From Aphelocoma coerulescens (lineage: Eukaryota; Chordata; Aves; Passeriformes; Corvidae), in contig NC_091033.1 in NCBI RefSeq assembly GCF_041296385.1, positions 14,273,501-14,337,500 of the forward strand: a stretch of 64,000 nt of DNA, written 5' to 3'. Positions within the stretch are counted from its first letter, which is position 1; each line of letters begins with the position of its first letter. Below, in pieces: positions 59,325-64,000 of the stretch. The notes under the pieces are model-generated. The model was not told the origin of the DNA, searched no databases, and worked only from the letters and a program-made list of their open reading frames with translations. Made by a program: the position numbers and the translations under genes.

Positions 59325-59371
59325 TGTGACTTATTTGTGACCTTTGGGGAAGTGACTCTTTCTCTGTACTT
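59325..59371 (+). mobile_element. Probable decayed MIR/CORE-SINE relic
   Basis: CTTATTTGTGACCTTTGGGG at 59330-59349 parallels the MIR core CTTACTAGCTGTGTGACCTTGGG, allowing a short gap. It is followed by AAGTGACTCTTTCTCTGTAC at 59350-59369 against AAGTCACTTAACCTCTCTGAG. Order and spacing are kept over about 45 bases. It then runs into eight T. This is among the best MIR-like matches in the window. Confidence 0.5.
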
Positions 59372-61039
59372 TTTTTTAAAGGTATCATAACCACTAAATA
59401 CAGCTTTCACAATTGCATATTGTTTTTAAATTGAGCAAAAAGTGGCATCTGAACAGTGACGACTTGACAACCAGAACATTCCCCCTCCCAAACCTTAGAC
59501 TAAGCTATAATACAGCAAGTGGGACTTGAACTATGATGGGTTTCAGTATTAGCGTTCATAAGATTTGTCACTGTCATGTCTTGCTAACACTCAGAGCATC
59601 TCATTTTCTAAATATAATGTATCACTGTTTAGTGGCTGAAAATGCAAATTACAAAAAATCTAATCATGTTCAAGAAACTGAAAAAAACCTCTATGATCCC
59701 TGCACCCCTCAGAGCACACATGACTTGATGTAGGGCTTTCCCAACTAAGCATAACAACAGCACAGAGCAAACCTGTGGGACAGCAGCATCAATCGCCAGA
59801 GCACACATTCCCTGCTCTGCACAAATCCCACAGATTTCCAAAAGCATCTTTGACTTGGATTCAAGCGATAAAACATGTGAACTTATCCCAAGGAGTAAGA
59901 AAAATACCTTCTTAGATCTGATTTCTGATGCTCAAGGTTTAGCTTCTATTTTTCTTGTCTCTTTTTTTCCCCCACTAATAAGACTTTTGGTATCAAAGGA
60001 ACAAAAGAAGATATTCAGAATTTAAAACTATCTTATTAAACTTCAAGCTGTAATATCCTGTAAAAGCACCACGTAGGAACCCTTACATCTATAAAAGGCA
60101 GTATCTTTGCTAAGGGCACTCTTGGAGTGCCTCCCCTCTTTAAATCTAAGCTACAGAAGGTTCATTTGTTTAGTACCCAGCTGAGCAAATTTAATGGTTA
60201 ATTGATACCAAAAGAAGTTTTCCATGTCCTCTGATCTGCTTCACACGTGTTCCTGTCCCTTCCTTTACTTGGTGCTGGTGCTCACCTGGTGAAATGCTAA
60301 ACCAGACCAGGGAGTTAAACTGAATTTCTCTTTTGTACTAACTCCAAACTGTCTGGTTGCTGGGAACACTGACTGTGGGTGTTGTGGCCAAGAAGGAAGA
60401 GGAGAGGACACACGACCAGGATGGCAGGCACTAGAGTGCTCCCATTGGCAGCAGGTTTGCTGTAACCAGGTGTATTGTCACCCCATTGCCCTAAACACCT
60501 CCCCCCAGGTACAGGGAGAAAATAAACCCCAGGTTTCTTTTTCCAGGAGAGTGCCAGTTACACCTTGCCACAAGAGGTGAGAGAGGCTGACGTGTAAGTG
60601 GGTTAGAGCATCCTGAGTGTGGGGCAGCACCAGGGCCTGCTCCAGGGCTCAGTGCTGTGTGAACAACTGGAAGGGGCTATTCTGATAAGAATTTGGAAGT
60701 GCCTGGGAAAAAATCTGTTGCAGAAACACCAAATTCTTACTAATGAGGCAAGTGGGAAAGAGTCTAATTATGTTAAGACCCTTTTCTGCTGTTCTATTCA
60801 GGGGTGTAGAGCAATGTAGTTTTACCTTAATGTACATAAGAAACAAACCTGCCAGTCCATATACAGGATCATGATTACCACAGAACAACTGAGTCTATTA
60901 ATTACTGTATCAATGAATTCCAACCAAAACCCATTTTAAACCATTGGAATCATTGGTGGATAATTGGTTTGCTATTAAAACATCTCAAGTCCCCTGCAAA
61001 TCTTACCTGTTCTAAGGAAACTGCTTAGTAGGTGTGTTA
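59372..61039. other. Non-coding stretch, no gene seen
   Basis: AT-rich at both ends, GC-moderate around 60240-60660. Short frames only. Nothing was recognised. Confidence 0.65.
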
Positions 61040-61385
61040 ATGGAAGTTATTGCTATTATAAATTATCTCCAGACATTGACAAAAGAAGTGATACAAGGTA
61101 TATTTTTTAAAAGCTCTGGCCAATGCATGGCTGAATGATTGAGTTGGAAAATGAACCATTCCTTGGGGTTAGCAAATGATTTTTCATCAGCTAGCAGGCT
61201 ATTAAGCACACCTAGATAATAAACGGATGATTTTAGCAGTAATTCTACTTGCTTCTCATATTTTCCATCTTAAATTCCATGTTACTTTTAAAGGATTCAC
61301 ACATTACCTTGATTTACACCATGGAGAAGAGAGCCAATGATGTCCTTTAATGTCGGAGACAGTGCATTATTATTTATCATTAAAT
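61040..61385. promoter_or_regulatory. Candidate conserved non-coding element
   Basis: Complex AT-rich sequence without simple repeats or notable frames on either strand, with TAAT and ATTA cores and GATAATAAACGG near 61215. Texture resembles the other enhancer-like blocks. It is inferred only. Confidence 0.35.
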
Positions 61386-64000
61386 CTACCTTTTTTTCGC
61401 TCCCCACCTTGTGAAATGTTTGACAAATTCCTGGCTGGCTCCAAAGCAGGGCTGCAATTCCCCACACAAGGCACACCCTGGGAATGAAGGGCAGTCTCCA
61501 AGGGTGTGGGTTTGCAGCTTTCTGCCTGTTTAATGCAGGATCTTGTGATGGTCATCCTTGCAAATCCCCGTCTTCCACAGCAGCTCACAGCTCAATCATG
61601 TGAACTTAAGTTACCGGTAGGAACTAGGGAACAAAATCTTTACACTAATGAGATTATTTGCATGAAATGTTATTTCAATAAGACAGCCTAGGGAAGGAGT
61701 CTGTTCACACTTGATTTTCCACATTTGTTATTAGATTTCTTGCCCAAAAGAGCAATTTGGGGAAACAACTCCAAAGATGCCGTATTGGAACTGATGGTCA
61801 GTTCCAATGGAAAATAAACGAATTTTTAACGTGAAAGGAACTGGGGCGACAGAGACATTAAAGACTGGTTGACTGGCAGCCTGTTTCATCCTCATGTTCC
61901 AATGGAGCTCTACCATTCAAACCACTGCCAAACAGGCAATTTTCTGGTGGAAAAGAGATGCATGGGCTCAGATTCTCCCTGAAAATGCCAACTACAATAG
62001 CAAAGATGTCTGTGCCCGCCTGCTTATGTGCATTCTTCTCTTTTAGGGCATTCGGAGCCTACTACTCACCACACAATTTCCTTTGTAGCAGAACTCAGAG
62101 AATACTGAAATGTTATTTAAAGCAAATTTGTTAAATTGGGTTCATGCGAGTTCAGCCTTAGGGGCAAAAGCAGTACTTTCATACAGGAAGGCAAACTTTT
62201 ACAATAAAACAAAAAGCACAAATATTCACTGAGTCTGGAGTTTCATTACGAAGTGTGAAGTCAATTTATGGTTGAGAGTTTTGTATCAAAAGCAGATGAA
62301 ACTTGGAAATTTCAAAAGAGTTTGGCCTCGCAGTTTTGGATTGATTCAAACTTCAGATTCAAAATGAAACTGGGAGATGTGAACTTAAGTGGCTGATGCT
62401 GCAGAAAATGTTGTGATCTATGTACGTATCTATTGCAATTTATTTTCACAAGATTGCATACTTTCCTAGTAATTACGGACCCCTCTTGCATAAGCAATAA
62501 TTTTCCATTTGAACTTCTACAGTACAGCCTGTTCCTCTCCTCCTTCAGAGCAGCACTGAACAAAAATGCACCTATTTATCACACCTTTTTCCACATTAGC
62601 CCTTTAGAAATTCAGCTGATGGACTACTAGAGAACAAATAACTTCCCTACTCTTTCATATTTTCCAAAGTTTTGAAGTTCAAATTCTAAAACTTCTTTCC
62701 AACAAAAAGCTTTTCTTTTATTTCTTTGTGAGATACTTTGTATGGTTTCAATATGAAACCCCATTATCCAAAGGCATAGCAAAATTCATAGTTCCAGAGA
62801 AAAAAGCAAGGAGTACAGGAGATTGCAGGATGCTTTATGAATAAGGAATCCTTCATACCAGGCTCCCCCAGCACAAATTTCCTATCCTCAGCTTCTGGGC
62901 CAGCTCTTTGCCTGTTTTGCGTCGCCCTGACCTGGGCTTGCTCATTTATTCAGGGGCTGAATATCCCTAATCTGTAAAATAAACCTTTAGCAAAGCTGCC
63001 CAAGTACTGTTTTAGAAATACATAAGTAAAGGGTCACCAGAAAGACACTTGGCCACTGCTGTGTCCAGCAGCTGAGTGACAGACAAGCTCTGAGCCATCG
63101 CAGGGCTCTGAGCGAATTTGCAGGACAATTACACGCTCCAGAATTCCCAAGTGTACTGAAGAATTATTGAACAAAGCTAAAACATGTGAATAAAAAGGCA
63201 TTAAGCCAAAAAACATCTGCCCTCCATAAAATGAACTTTTCTTCAGATGAGGAAGGAAAAGAATTCAGTATAAATAAGCATGAGGCATATTTTCAAGGTG
63301 TTGCGAATGGGACTTATTTAAATGTAAAGTGCTGTGGCTAAAACACACATGGCTGAAATACATCCCCCATTAAATTCCCTCATTTTCCCACAGCACTCTG
63401 GAAATTTACAGAGATACACTCTGACACAGTCAGATAAGGTATCACATATGTTTACCTAAACAGTAACCTGTGCCAAAGACTAAAAGTATAGGACTGACTT
63501 CTGTATTTAGGTACGACATTTGGTACACGATCAAACAGCAAATTCTGAGCCCACCTGAAACTGGTTTCATGGTTTGTAAGTGAAACCAGAATAAATTATG
63601 TTCACACCTTTCAGCAGAGCAGGCCTAAATATGTTTCTTGCTAAAAAATTGCTAGTCCTGGTTGCAATGGAGAGAAGGGAAAGGAGAATGTCAATCTCCA
63701 AATTCTGTGAATCAAGAGTGGCAGCGCTGAACGCCGAGGGCGGCTGGACCCCGGATCCAGGAACAGCAAGTTGTCTGTGACACGTGCGATGTGTGGACTC
63801 CTGTCTACACTGCTGCCACCTGGACTGATAGCTGAATGGGAAATTAAGCTAGGAAATGTATTACTGAATATTAAACTGACTATTAACCATGAATAAATTT
63901 GCGGTGTTACATGCCTGTATTAAGGAATTTTAGAAAATGAACTTCCTTTGTAAGTCTGAAGAGCTCCACGGGGAGCTCGGGCCTCAATCCCCTGACCAGG
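61386..64000. other. Non-coding stretch, no gene seen
   Basis: Single-copy, mostly AT-rich DNA to the end of the window. Short frames (up to 83 codons) only. CTAATCTGTAAAATAAAC near 62968 shares the ATCTGTAAAAT word of MIR tails, but the flanks do not align. A few CpGs appear near 63720-63790. No gene or repeat family was identified. Confidence 0.6.

Noticed and set aside
1..64000. Search for tRNA, rRNA, U-snRNA, known microRNA, CRISPR and endogenous retrovirus signatures
   Set aside because: Reading for B boxes, conserved snRNA words, familiar microRNA seeds, regular spaced repeats, LTR ends and primer-binding sites gave nothing convincing.

Overview
The window looks like vertebrate nuclear DNA with no recognisable protein-coding gene. 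Three things point that way: CpG is strongly depleted nearly everywhere, the sequence is mostly single-copy, and there are no bacterial-style long frames, ribosome-binding sites or operons. The texture is AT-rich blocks alternating with moderately GC-rich stretches, with few transposon copies, short poly-A/T tracts and small microsatellites. It reads as avian, perhaps a songbird, but that is a judgement by eye; no species or locus could be assigned.

Open frames of 60-217 codons occur throughout, usually overlapping on both strands. Several of the longest begin at TTG or GTG, and they follow local GC content rather than any coding signal. I treat all of them as chance. The only exon-like structure worth a check is an unusually strong splice-acceptor-like tract at 58698-58727, followed by a 44-codon open frame.

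What the window does hold is probable regulatory DNA. Blocks that read like vertebrate conserved non-coding elements lie near 3740-4080, 4557-5215, 6840-7080, 12590-12910, 20080-20870, 22430-22640, 22960-23340, 39890-40300, 43330-43640, 57010-57260 and 61040-61385. The clearest site architecture is at 57078-57101, where a PBX-HOX-type decamer sits three bases from a paired-class homeodomain dimer site. Another is at 22431-22504, where two octamer (POU) sites lie in nested inverted repeats. One CpG-dense patch (27157-27512) with ATF/CREB-type motifs is the best candidate promoter or CpG-island-like element.

Repeats are sparse. There is a 12-bp minisatellite at 21341-21430 with a CTCF-like core 61 bp beyond it, simple A/T tracts, and four or five decayed stretches that resemble the ancient MIR/CORE-SINE family (19929, 29304, 35922, 41612, 59325). 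A possible tRNA-derived SINE head lies at 41178. I saw no CR1 3' tail and no retroviral LTR, primer-binding site or retroviral gene.

The simplest overall reading is a gene desert or a large intron serving as a long-range regulatory landscape for a developmental gene outside the window. That is inference: conservation could not be measured here.
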